This document shows positions 21,503 to 31,285 of a stretch of DNA of 64,000 bases, piece after piece. The notes beneath the pieces were generated by a model. The model was not told where the DNA came from and made no database searches. It worked only from the letters and a program-made list of their open reading frames with translations. Within the stretch, counting starts at the first letter, position 1, and each line of letters begins with the position of its first letter. Made by a program: the position numbers and the translations under genes. The stretch lies in contig BTPP01000002.1 of NCBI GenBank assembly GCA_037102815.1, positions 1,984,001-2,048,000 of the forward strand, read 5' to 3'. Source of the stretch: Neurospora intermedia (lineage: Eukaryota > Ascomycota > Sordariomycetes > Sordariales > Sordariaceae).

Positions 21503-22771
21503 TCACTTGCGAGACAGAATCTCCGCGTCCTCCGCCGCGCGCTTCGCCTTATCGGCCTTCTCGAACTCATTAAGCTTCTTGTTGGTAGAGACCCGAGTTT
21601 CCTCCGTGACGGGCATGGTATGCTCCTGCATCAAAATGCCAATCAGGCCCTCGATCCGGTCCAGGCGTTGCTCGTGTCTGCGGCGAACACTGTTGTGCCA
21701 ACCCTCCTGGTTGCGCTGTGCCTCCAAGAGAACATCCTTCTCGTAGTTAAAATGCTCGACGTTCTGGGCGGTAGTGTCGGTATCTTGCTTGGCAGCTGCG
21801 ACCTCTTCCTGGAGCTTCAAAATCGCAGCTGCGTTGGCGACCTTCGCTGCCTCATCGTCGTGGACACGCAGCTGCGCCAAGCCCAGCTCAATGGGGTCGG
21901 CGCTGTGAGCCAAATCGCGAACGAGTTGTCTCATGTCGGTGCCAACATTGGCGGCAGCGTGCAAAATGACGTCCTTGGCAGCAGCGCTCGTGGAGCTGGT
22001 GTTGGCCTGCAAAACGCATTTGCAATGGTTAGTACATGACAAAGAAAAAGTAGATAGGTGGATGATGTTTGATCAATCAGAAGGGGGTATTTGGCATAGA
22101 AGGTGGAAAGTGAGTGGAAGTTGAGGGAGCAAAGGGAAAGAGGCTGGATGAGATGTCAATGTCAAATGGGTGAGGAAACCTACCGCGACCATGTCTTGGG
22201 TTGCGGATCTGTTGCGAATGGCAAGGCTGGTAGTGCCTTGAGAGGACTGGTGCACCCGTCAGCAAGTGAACCCACTATGGTAAGTCTCATCACTCGTCAT
22301 GCGTGAATCTCATATCCATGCGCCATCCTCGACCGTCGACGGGATAAATCTCTTCGAGCTGCGGCTGTCACCACCAGCGCTCGAAGAAGGAACCCATCAG
22401 GAGTCGACAACATTGACTGACCCTGATGTCCCCCGGGTTTTTGAGTTAGCTCTCCTTTTAACGGGACCCGAAAGCCCCAACTACAACGATAGCATCATGG
22501 AGGGAGTACCAAGGTGGACCTCGGCTTCCATGGCCGCGGCCTGGCTCTCAACAGTGACAAGGCGCTCAACATGGTTCATCCAGGCGAATGGTTATCCCGG
22601 AAAAACAGGAGCAGCTCTTGTGTACAAAGGACAGCGCAGGCATTTTTACGTAGAGGATTCCAGCTCTTGCAGGAATCTGAGACCATTGCTGACAAGTGAT
22701 GCCGGATGCGAAAGACTTACCGAAGATGTGTTGGACATCTTGACGTCCGTGTCTTGATGGGACTCGACCAT
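21503..22771 (-). CDS. Unrecognised coiled-coil protein, multi-exon, 5' exons tentative
   Basis: The main exon 22006-21503 encodes NTSSTSAAAKDVILHAAANVG and then long Ala/Glu/Lys/Arg-rich helices (AAILKLQEEVAAAKQ; RRRHEQRLDRIEGLIGILMQ; NEFEKADKAKRAAEDAEILSRK), ending at 21503. It is preceded by an exon ending at 22184 (RNRSATQDMVA) across a 177-base intron with donor GTAGGT, branch CTAAC and acceptor TTGCAG, phase 0. A likely first exon is 22771-22721 (MVESHQDTDVKMSNTSS, donor GTAAGT). One or more exons between 22720 and 22184, perhaps including AAAMEAEVHLG, could not be placed with confidence. No family is recognised; soluble, alpha-helical and probably lineage-restricted is all that can be said. 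Confidence 0.55.
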
Positions 22772-24104
22772 CGTTGTTGCCAGGACTGATGTGTGCTTGA
22801 AGGTGTCTGGCGAGTCGAGAAGACCGAGTGGCTGTGTAGGTGAAATGGAAGAGGGAGAAGGAGCAGAACCAGAGGAGGAGAGAGGGGGGAGAGGGGGTTC
22901 TTATAGGGACGAGGAGGGCAGTTTGCTGGTCCGTGCAGGAGTGCAAATTCTGGCTGCCGTTCCACTGGGAATTTCCAGTTGCTATTGTGAAATTGTGTGA
23001 ATGGAGATTCGAGTTGGGATGAAAATGTAGGTAGGCATTGTTTGCGCGTCACCTGCCGTTGTGGTCTCACGGACGGGCGGGATGACGAGTCTCGATGGGC
23101 TGTGGTGAAGGTCAGGCCAGTCACCGGACCCACTCCAACCCGCAACTTCAGCTGTAAAAGGTCTCGTCTGAACTCCAACTGTCGAAAGAAAGATAAGGAA
23201 TCTTACGGAGAAGTTTCTCGCGTCCTCTGAGTGGTGGACTGGCTTGAAAAGCAATCTCCAAGTGGCAGCCTGCCCTTCACCATCCCCCCGAACCGGAGAG
23301 GAGCAAACGGATCAACTTGGCAAGTGGGTGGCAGGTGACAAGCCAAAGGAGCCAGGCGAGCGGGAGATAGTTACAGGAAGCGGTGACGTCGAACCTTGGC
23401 GAGTCGTCTTTATGAATTCATGAAGCAGCTACGAAGTATACTTGGGGACTGGAGTCTACAGGCCATGGCCCGTAACCAATCTCACAACGACCTGACCAAC
23501 GCTGGCAGTAATAGATGACAAGAAGACCAGGAGATGGGGATCATATCGTGAACATTGATGTCGAGCTTTCTATCAAGGATGGCTGTCAGTATCGAGTGAC
23601 ATATCACTGAGTGACTAGGGTACCTCTGCACAGTAGGTACCTGACTACTTGTCATGATTTTGCCTGCCGGTTCTCGGGTCTCACCTTGGCTGTGTAGGGC
23701 GGTGAATGGTGTTTGTTATGAATTCATCCCATCTGTCTGAGTCATCCTGTGGATATGTTGGTGGGCTACGGAGAGTGAAGGGGACTTGCGTTGTGGGCGC
23801 GTTGTCTTCACTCGGTTGCTCGTGTCGTTCTCCTTTTTTTTTTTCTGGCAGGCACGCTGAGTATTTGGTCCGTGCAGGAAAGGTCTAGGCAGCTGCGCAG
23901 ACACCTTGAAGTCGAGGACCATTCTAGTGAAGGCAGGGCAGGTCCAGTGTCTTGTCCTTGGACTTGTGTTTTCCGCCTCACGCCAAATCTTACTTTCATT
24001 CTGGCGTCACGCGAAGACACTCCAACCCCAGTCTTCTGGCCAACTTGCTCTCCCTCTCCACACTTACTCCCTCCCTCGTCTTGGACGCCTTTACCTGAAG
24101 CAAG
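22772..24104. other. Divergent intergenic region
   Basis: Between two unrecognised coiled-coil genes. It contains the 16-base word ACCTCTGCACAGTAGG at 23622-23637, which recurs inverted at 57494-57509. No gene is supported. Confidence 0.5.
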
Positions 24105-24782
24105 ATGGGGCGTGGTAGCAAATCGAGTGCTGATGGCGTCAAGAAGCGTCGATTTTGTCGAGGACGTAAAAGACCCAAAACCGTAGATCGGGCCCCAAGC
24201 AAGCTCTCGACGGATGCGGACTCTTCTGTCTCGTCACTGGCAAATATTCAGGTAAGAACGTTGTCAACAGTGGTTCAAACCTTTGAGAACATCTCGCTGA
24301 TCATTCCGTGACTTGACAACAGCCACCTTCCGAGCCTGTTCAGGAGCAGTACACAGCTTCCATGCCTGTTCCAGTGCAAGAGCCTGGTCAGGGACAAGAC
24401 ACAGCTTTAGTTGAGCAACTCAAGGCCCTCATGAAGCAAAATGCGGATCTCGCGGCTCTTTTGAAAGAGAGCAAAAGGAAACTAGATGTCATGACAAAGA
24501 ACGCCGAGAGAGCCAAGAAGAATTACATATCCGAAAAGAAGGCGAACAAGAGAAAATACGAGGAGATGAATGAGTTTGGGGGCGGCTTGAAGGTCCAACT
24601 TGACGCAACACGTCAGGCAGTCGCCGATCTGAATGCCGCCATGCACTTTGTGCTGGAAAGAGGACACGAGGGTAAATTTTTTCACAAGGTATGCCGGCAT
24701 CCCTCTACCAGACTTGATGAGATTGCTAATGATTTGTTGGGTGCAGCTTTGGTCACAGACTCGCGAGTGGAAGATCTACTAA
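24105..24782 (+). CDS. Unrecognised basic coiled-coil protein
   Basis: Exons 24105-24251, 24323-24688 and 24747-24782 give 182 residues. The introns have donors GTAAGA and GTATGC and acceptors GACAACAG and GGTGCAG, all phase 0. The N-terminus is strongly basic (KKRRFCRGRKRPKTV), like a nuclear localisation signal. A Gln/Pro linker follows, then a heptad-rich helix (LVEQLKALMKQNADLAALLK; NAERAKKNYISEKKANKRKY). The spliced end reads FFHKLWSQTREWKIY. If the 58-base last intron is retained, the frame instead runs to 24799, ending VEDLLRILYG. Both endings are possible. No known domain was recognised and a role is not assigned. Confidence 0.6.
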
Positions 24783-24799
24783 GGATACTCTATGGATAG

Positions 24800-26433
24800 T
24801 ATCATGGGATCTTCACGATTGTAGCGGGTTGGAGTGCATGAACCGTCCAAATATATGGGCGCGTGGCTGGTTAGGGTTTACAGCGTAGAATTGCCTTGCA
24901 AAGTCAAGCTGCTTGTCTTGTCGTTCATGGAGGGTTCGAGGAAGAGGAACCGACTTGGTTTGTACAAGTTTACCATGAGGCTGGTCTGACCTGGTAGACG
25001 TCCACCAAAGCATTATGAAGGAATGAAAAGGGCATATTGACTGTCAAGTACCTTAACTCATAACTGACGACGTGGCCACCAAAAATGATGTTTATCAATG
25101 AAATATCATTCTGTTGAGTCAATCTGGATGAGGTCACTTGCCCATAACGCTAAATCATGCACGTTCGCACCCTTCCTTCCCTTGAAGACAAACGACGGTG
25201 TGACAACGACTTGTTGAAACCTGAAAGAACTTGCGAGCAGATTTCTCAGACTGAACACCATATCTGAATTTTGTGACTGGTGATGAAAGTTGGCTTGTTG
25301 ATGCGTATTGATGCAATAGTGTGGGATGCGACAAAGACATCGCGTCAAAGACAACAACAGTAAGGTATGAACATCCGTGACGGATATGATAGGTATAATA
25401 TTTGCAGTAAGGAAGTTAAAATCTGAAAAGGAAATGGAGTATCCGTTTTGGAAAGCGCGATGTCAAGAGGAGATATCACGCTTGGGTACAAAAGCCTGTG
25501 CATCATGATGTAAATGATAGGTGCTTGCGGTCAAGTTCACCCGTCGTGGACACTTGCGGTTCACGGGGCAAAAGAAAAAGATGAAAGAGTAAAAAGACAA
25601 ACATTCGGATTTTGCATTGACAGCTAACACAACTCAGCTCTGGTTCAGCTCATGATAGTCTGAAGACGGCATTGTGTGGTTGAGCAACGATAAGAGGTAT
25701 TCGAATGAACTTGGCAGAATATGATTTTTGGAAGTTTCGAGTTTTACGTAGCATTCCCACTTCGTTTGTTGCTGGTCAGGTATGCAGGCTATGACAGGCA
25801 AAGAAACATGACCTGGCTTGCTGCCTCTAGGTCTCACTTGGGTCGGGCAAGGGAACTTGAAAGCGAAGTAAAGTTTTTGGCCGGTCTATAGCATAAAGAA
25901 TTGCGATGACGAGCAAAGAATTTGTCGTTGTGGTAAATATGTAGAGGTATACAACCTCGGCGATGTTCATTATTGACGTTACAATGCATTGGAGACAAGT
26001 GAGGAGCATGCTCCAAACGCGCATGTCTGACGATGAATCAGCGGGGGTAGCGGGTCGGGTTAGGGTTATGCAACGCAGCACCAGCCTATCAGCATGCACA
26101 ACAAGACCCAAATCTTCTCCTGAATTGCCAACTCCCCGACTCTCTCAACTCCTCCGACAACGTTTCCCTTAGGAACGAAAACAGCCACAAACCCTCTTTA
26201 CAGCGATCACAACACCGTCCGAAACCTCGCTCACTTCCCACCCGCACCCGATTACTGTGGATTACACTAAACCCCGAATACTCTCTTGTAGGGGTCAGTG
26301 ACATTCGGGAATCCGGTCCATCCATCCAAAGACGGACAGGAAGGACAGCAGCCACTCGTTCGCCGAGCCCGCCCGCCCGCCCGCCCGCTTTAATAGAAGA
26401 ACGTCGGGCCACTGCCTAATTGAGGACCTGACC
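24800..26433. other. Intergenic region upstream of the CENP-B-like gene
   Basis: No gene supported. It includes telobox words TTAGGGTTTA (24871-24880) and GGGTTAGGGTT (26057-26067), and a (CCCG)n run just before the next gene. Confidence 0.5.
26368..26388. repeat. (CCCG)5 microsatellite in a promoter or 5' leader
   Basis: Five tandem CCCG units about 50 bases upstream of the ATG at 26434. Confidence 0.8.
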
Positions 26434-27702
26434 ATGTCGGCCGTCGAAAGCGAGGCTGCCACCAATGCCAACAACACCACATCTAACCAAAACAACAACA
26501 ACAGCAGCCAAAACGGCAGCCTCTCGCCGCCCAAAGAACGCGAACGCAACTCGCTGACGCTCGACCAGCGCCGCGCCCTCCGACGATGGGCCAACTCGCA
26601 AACCGTCCGGCCTAGCCACAAGGCCTGCATCGAGTGGTTTCAAACGCAATACAACCAGACCATTTCTCAATCGACCGTCTCTCACTCTCTTTCTCCAAAA
26701 TACGCCCGCTTAGATGGCGACCCGCAGCTCTCCGGCTCGCGCCTGCGCTTTGGCAACTGGCCCGACGTTGAGAAGCTCGTCCTGCTCTGGCACCAGCAGA
26801 TGGTAGCCTCGGGCCGGCAACCCTCTAACGAGGAACTCGCCGAAAAGGCCAAGAACATCTTCACCCAATTGCCGCGCTACAAGGACGAGACCGCTCCAGA
26901 GTTCAGTCCGGGATGGATCCATCGCTTCAAGAAGCGTTATGGCCTGCTGATCCGCCGCCAGCGGCGCCACGGCACGGCGCCCAACCCAGCCGACGACATA
27001 CCCTACCTCGTCGACGCCGTGGGCCGCTTCATGAGCATCACGGCCGACGTCTCCCCCACGGTGATCCGCGACACGGTCGTGCGCGTGGTGGGCGTTGAGC
27101 CTACGCTAGCCACGTGCGCGCGCGTGAGAGATGAAATCGTCAGGAAGATGGAAGGTCCTTCCCCCGCGCCCCATCACCAGCAACCTAACCCCCACCAGAA
27201 CCAGCATCAGCAACACCTGGCCGGACTCAACCAGCAGCCGCAACAGCATCCTGGTCTGTCGAATGCAGTTGGCGACACACCCATGGGCGGCTTTTCCCCC
27301 GACGATGACCCGGAGGTGGTCCTCCAAAATGCCCTGCGTGCTCTTCAACAAGAAGAAGCCGACGCGGAAGCCGAAGCGGCTGCTGCCCGCGAAGAGCGCG
27401 AGCGCGCTGAGCGGGGCTTGCCTCCGCTGGGAACGATTGCCGGACAGGCTTATGCGAATGCCATGTCGACACCTGCTCGTGGTGGTGGTGGTGGTGGTGC
27501 TAATGGGACTACTACTACAGGGGCGAGGTTCGTGCCCGGTGCTACGGGGGTAGAGGACCCGCTGACGCTGACGCCGATTCCGAGTGGAGGACCCGTGTCT
27601 CTGACGGATCGGCCGGTCAGATGCCCGTTTTGTGTGAATCAGAGGATGTTGAGGACTATCAAGGAGGCGGTCGAGCATATGAGTACTCATGTTGTGGTTT
27701 GA
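26434..27702 (+). CDS. CENP-B/pogo-type HTH DNA-binding protein with a C-terminal C2H2 finger
   Basis: A single exon of 422 residues. Residues about 30-85 form a CENP-B N-terminal HTH (LTLDQRRALRRWANSQTV, SQSTVSHSLSPKY). Residues about 100-180 form a Tc5/CENP-B-type HTH (DVEKLVLLWHQQMVASGRQP, FSPGWIHRFKKRYGLLIRRQ). This pairing is that of pogo-family transposases and of their domesticated relatives CENP-B and fission-yeast Abp1/Cbh. The DDE nuclease domain expected after it is absent. Instead there is a Gln/His-rich linker, an acidic Ala/Glu helix, a Gly/Thr tract, and at the C-terminus CPFCVNQRMLRTIKEAVEHM followed by STH, which fits a C-x2-C-x14-H-x3-H finger. No terminal repeats flank the gene. 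It is therefore probably a host chromatin or transcription factor derived from a transposase. Confidence 0.82.
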   Translation: MSAVESEAATNANNTTSNQNNNNSSQNGSLSPPKERERNSLTLDQRRALRRWANSQTVRPSHKACIEWFQTQYNQTISQSTVSHSLSPKYARLDGDPQLSGSRLRFGNWPDVEKLVLLWHQQMVASGRQPSNEELAEKAKNIFTQLPRYKDETAPEFSPGWIHRFKKRYGLLIRRQRRHGTAPNPADDIPYLVDAVGRFMSITADVSPTVIRDTVVRVVGVEPTLATCARVRDEIVRKMEGPSPAPHHQQPNPHQNQHQQHLAGLNQQPQQHPGLSNAVGDTPMGGFSPDDDPEVVLQNALRALQQEEADAEAEAAAAREERERAERGLPPLGTIAGQAYANAMSTPARGGGGGGANGTTTTGARFVPGATGVEDPLTLTPIPSGGPVSLTDRPVRCPFCVNQRMLRTIKEAVEHMSTHVVV

Positions 27703-29438
27703 GGAAAGATGTGAATGAGATAGGGACCCTTGCTTGGGGTTGGCGTTATGCCTGCCTCGCTCCCGATTTCGAGGCGTGTTTCTTCTTCCATTTTTTTTTT
27801 CTTTCTGTAATGGGTTTAGTTTAGAGCTTCCTTCCCGTTCCCCGGTTTTCCTTTTCTTCTTTTTTCTCCCCCTTCTTTTCTTTTTTTTTTTTGCCTCGTT
27901 TTGTCCGTTTCATCGTTAAATATGTCTGTCTTGTTGGGCAACAGTCAGTCGCAGCCATGTTTACCCTAGCATTCCAGGTATCGCTATGTCTACTTGGGAC
28001 TCACTGGTGGATTGCAACTGGCGTTTTTGGTGTAAATTTTTATTAGCGGCGGTATACGGTTCTTCGTACGCCCAACTCACTTTTCATAGGAGGAGAAATG
28101 TGAGCCTCGGAGTTATTAGTTGGGGACGTGTATTGCATTTCTTCTATATGCTTTTCAGAAAGAGTTTGCTAGATCTGGCCTTTGGGCTGGTTGACTTACA
28201 AGTGTTACAATGGTACTGCGAAACGACACCCACTTCGTTGTAAATATGTAAAGAACTCTGACTGATTGATGTGGCAGTGTCATGGTTAATATTGCTTCCT
28301 TTACCAGATCAAGTATGCGATATAAGCTTTCCATGGGCTTGGCATTTCCCGTAATAGTGCATTTATTCAACTTCCAACGACTTTGTACAGTAGATATCAC
28401 ATGCAATTATCGGAAGTCGCGATATCTTCAATTGTAGATTTATGCTACTAACTGGCTGCAAGTAGACCACCACTACTACTCTCTTGTTTTCGGTCATCTT
28501 TTCGCTCATTTTTTTGATTACCAAAAACACCTTGTCTGCACATGGATATCTTTGAATCTCACCAACACTGCAGAAAGAATACCCCGTGTCACCCGCCATC
28601 TCAGTCAATATCTTGGGAAACGCAAAAAGCCTTTGGGTGTAAATTCATTTCATTCATCATCCATTCACAAGGGGCCCCTTCTTCTTCATGTCCCTTGTCA
28701 TCACCCTCAGCGCCACCACCACCACCACCACCTCTTCTTAATCCACCACCCATCTTCGACCTCCAGTAGCAACGTGTTTTGGTATCAAATTTAATCCTCT
28801 CACCCTCCCCCACGCCTAACCAAGAATCCATCTCCCAACTTGGCCCCACCGCAGCCTTCCAGCAAGCGCGCAGATCCTCCCCTGACTCTACTTCCTTCCT
28901 TTTCTCACCATGATCACAGACTCCTTTGGTCTGACTCTCTCCCGAGCTGTTCCAAAAAAAAAAAAAATCACCGTACCCCAAAGTCCCTGCCGCATCCAAA
29001 ATGCCCCATGACCATCTGCGTCCCAGAAATTTGAATGAGTGGAGAGAGAGACGAGCCGATCAATTCGAAATGTATTACAACGACTGAACCGCGAAGTCCT
29101 ATATGATTTACGTATGAGTTTGGGTATATAGCGTGGGGTATAGATATCGCATTGTGTGTGTTGGATAAAGAGCAGTTTGTTGGCAGCCGTCAACGAGAAA
29201 GATGGTGTGTAACTGAGTGCGCAAATGAGTATTTCCCTCCACGTTGCTCGCCTTGCTGGTGTATGTAGCCATCTGGCTTAACCTTTGAAGGCCGAGCGCT
29301 TAGTTTACCCAGTTGCTGCCTTCGAATCATTTGTTCGTGAAACATGGCGCATGTAACCATGGTATCCGAAGGCGCTGTGTATCGGGATATGGCCAACAAA
29401 CGTGTGTATGGGTTGGGATTTCAAGGTCCGTCAGTCCA
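27703..29438. other. Convergent intergenic region
   Basis: Starts with a long T-rich 3' flank (27780-27900). Short frames around 28542-28999 on both strands are repetitive (Pro, His, Gly) and were not accepted. Confidence 0.5.
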
Positions 29439-31285
29439 TTATTCCACGTAAACGAGCAGCTTTTCGTTCCGTTGCAGTGCAATATCCAGATCTTCATCGT
29501 TCATCAGAGGAGGCTTCTCGCCACTGGCGTCGTCCTTGTAACTTAGCTGAACGTCCTCGCCCTGAGGAATCTTGAGACGATCCAGAATCTTGTCATGGAG
29601 AGCTTGGAATGGAATATCAGTGGGTACGCGGATGGCGATGATGTCGCCGTTGAAGTGCAGTTTCACCTTCATCTGTGAACCACCCTGCATAATAGCAGGT
29701 GACAATGAGGTCTGTGACGCCTGCCCAGGTCCCGGAATCTGTTGGCCGTTGCCAATGCTCAGCTGCCTCTGAGGAACACCGAGGCCGGCAGAATATCTGT
29801 TGCCGGCTGTGCTCTGTAGTGAGAGGCCGTCGGCTGGTGAGTCAGAGGACGGACCAGAGCCTCCCGAGAATCGATATTCCTCGCGAGCAACGCTAGGGTC
29901 GATTTCGTAATCACCCTCTCTAGGAGAGAAGAACTGCTTGACCAGGTTACAGCGGGAGATGTGTGGCGGTTGTTCCAGTAGACTTTTAACGTAAGAGTCA
30001 AGGTTGTGGCGGCGGCCTTCCGTAATCGCATCAGTCACGTAATTAACAGGACCGGGCATGTAGGGTAGCGTCCGCTGCTTGCCGCCTGTAGTTCCAGCTT
30101 CAAGAGGGAACTCGGTTAGGAGCGCGATTTGGAAGTCGTAGAAATCCTCGTAGTATCGCGAAAGTTCAAAGCATCGACCATCCTCCAGTTCGGCTTCGAT
30201 AACAAACCAGTACTTGTCCTCGGCAAAGCAGTACCTCGGAACCCTGGCTGCGATGGGTGCGTATAGTGTCGAGGCTGGCCTCGAATAGGATTGTCCTTGA
30301 GCCTGTATCTGTTGCTGCAGCGACCTGTTAGTACAAACACGCACGCAAAATATGTGGACAAAATACACGTACCTGGGTATGAGTAGTCTGCTGGCTCAAC
30401 CGGGCGCTTCCTTGCAAAGTTAAGCGGTTCATGGCCTGGTCAAGTGGTGGCTGACCACCACCGCCACCACCAACGTCGAACTTGCCGAGCGTTATGCTCG
30501 AGTTCTTGTATTCCGCAGCCATCTTCTTCCACTCCTCGACCTTTGGAATCCCAGCTTTTCGTACGGCATCATGGGGGTTCGGGACAGGGGTGTTACTCGC
30601 CATGTCCCGGATCTCAACGAAGGATACGGGAATTAGACCCGGGCCGCCAAGTCTTCCAATGGGCTTAGCCACGAACCATTCGGGGTTCGACTGGGCAATG
30701 ACGATGATGGCCTCGCCCTGCTTGGCTTCCAATTCGTCTGCCCGTTCAGCTTGGAAATCGTACAAAACGACACCATAAACCATGGCTCCATTCTTGCCAG
30801 GCGTTTTCGACATCCGATTCGCGGCGTTTGCTCCAGGAGGCGAGGCCGCCGAGCCTTCGCCGTATCCCGAGTCACTATCTACGGTCTTCAAACCCAGGGA
30901 ACCGGTTTGAGACTGGCCGCTATCGCGTTCCGTACGTCCAAGGGCCTGGAAATAAGCGACGGGCACGAGACCACGAGCGTCTGGTAGCGCAGGGTTGCAC
31001 GCCTCGTACCACTCTGGGTCATTTTCACGACCGATGACATGGAAGAAGTCGCCACGTGAAAAGCTAAGCTCCTGTGCATTTTGCGCTTCGTAATCGTAGA
31101 GAGCTTTTATAACCTGTGATAACAAGTTTAGCCAAAGTGCCTTGTGGTTGACATCTTGTTCCGAGACATACCTTCTTTGGAGGGACAATGGCGACAGCAG
31201 ATTTCGGTTGAATAGTAATATGAGGTTTGGAGTCCTTCTCTCCACCCTTGATGGACCTTCGTAGAGCCTTGAAACCGCGTGACAT
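29439..31285 (-). CDS. BEM1: Bem1-like polarity scaffold (SH3-SH3-PX-PB1)
   Basis: Three exons, 31285-31172, 31113-30373 and 30314-29439, give 576 residues; donors are GTATGT and GTACGT, with branches GGCTAAAC and GTACTAAC. Domain order: SH3-1 about residues 39-95 (KALYDYEAQNAQELSFSRGD), SH3-2 about 149-206 (VVLYDFQAERADELEAKQGE, then GLIPVSFVEI), PX about 310-420 (KYWFVIEAELEDGRCFELSR, PYMPGPVNYV) and PB1 about 500-575 (KVKLHFNGDIIAIRVPTDIP, ending DLDIALQRNEKLLVYVE). In yeast, Bem1 binds Cdc24 through PB1, Cdc42 and PAK through SH3-2, and membrane lipids through PX, focusing polarity at the growing tip. In filamentous fungi it also connects with NADPH-oxidase complexes. The arrangement is diagnostic. 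Confidence 0.95.

Noticed and set aside
22299-22757. 152-codon plus-strand frame
   Set aside because: Lies opposite the 5' exons of a minus-strand coiled-coil gene with better splice signals.
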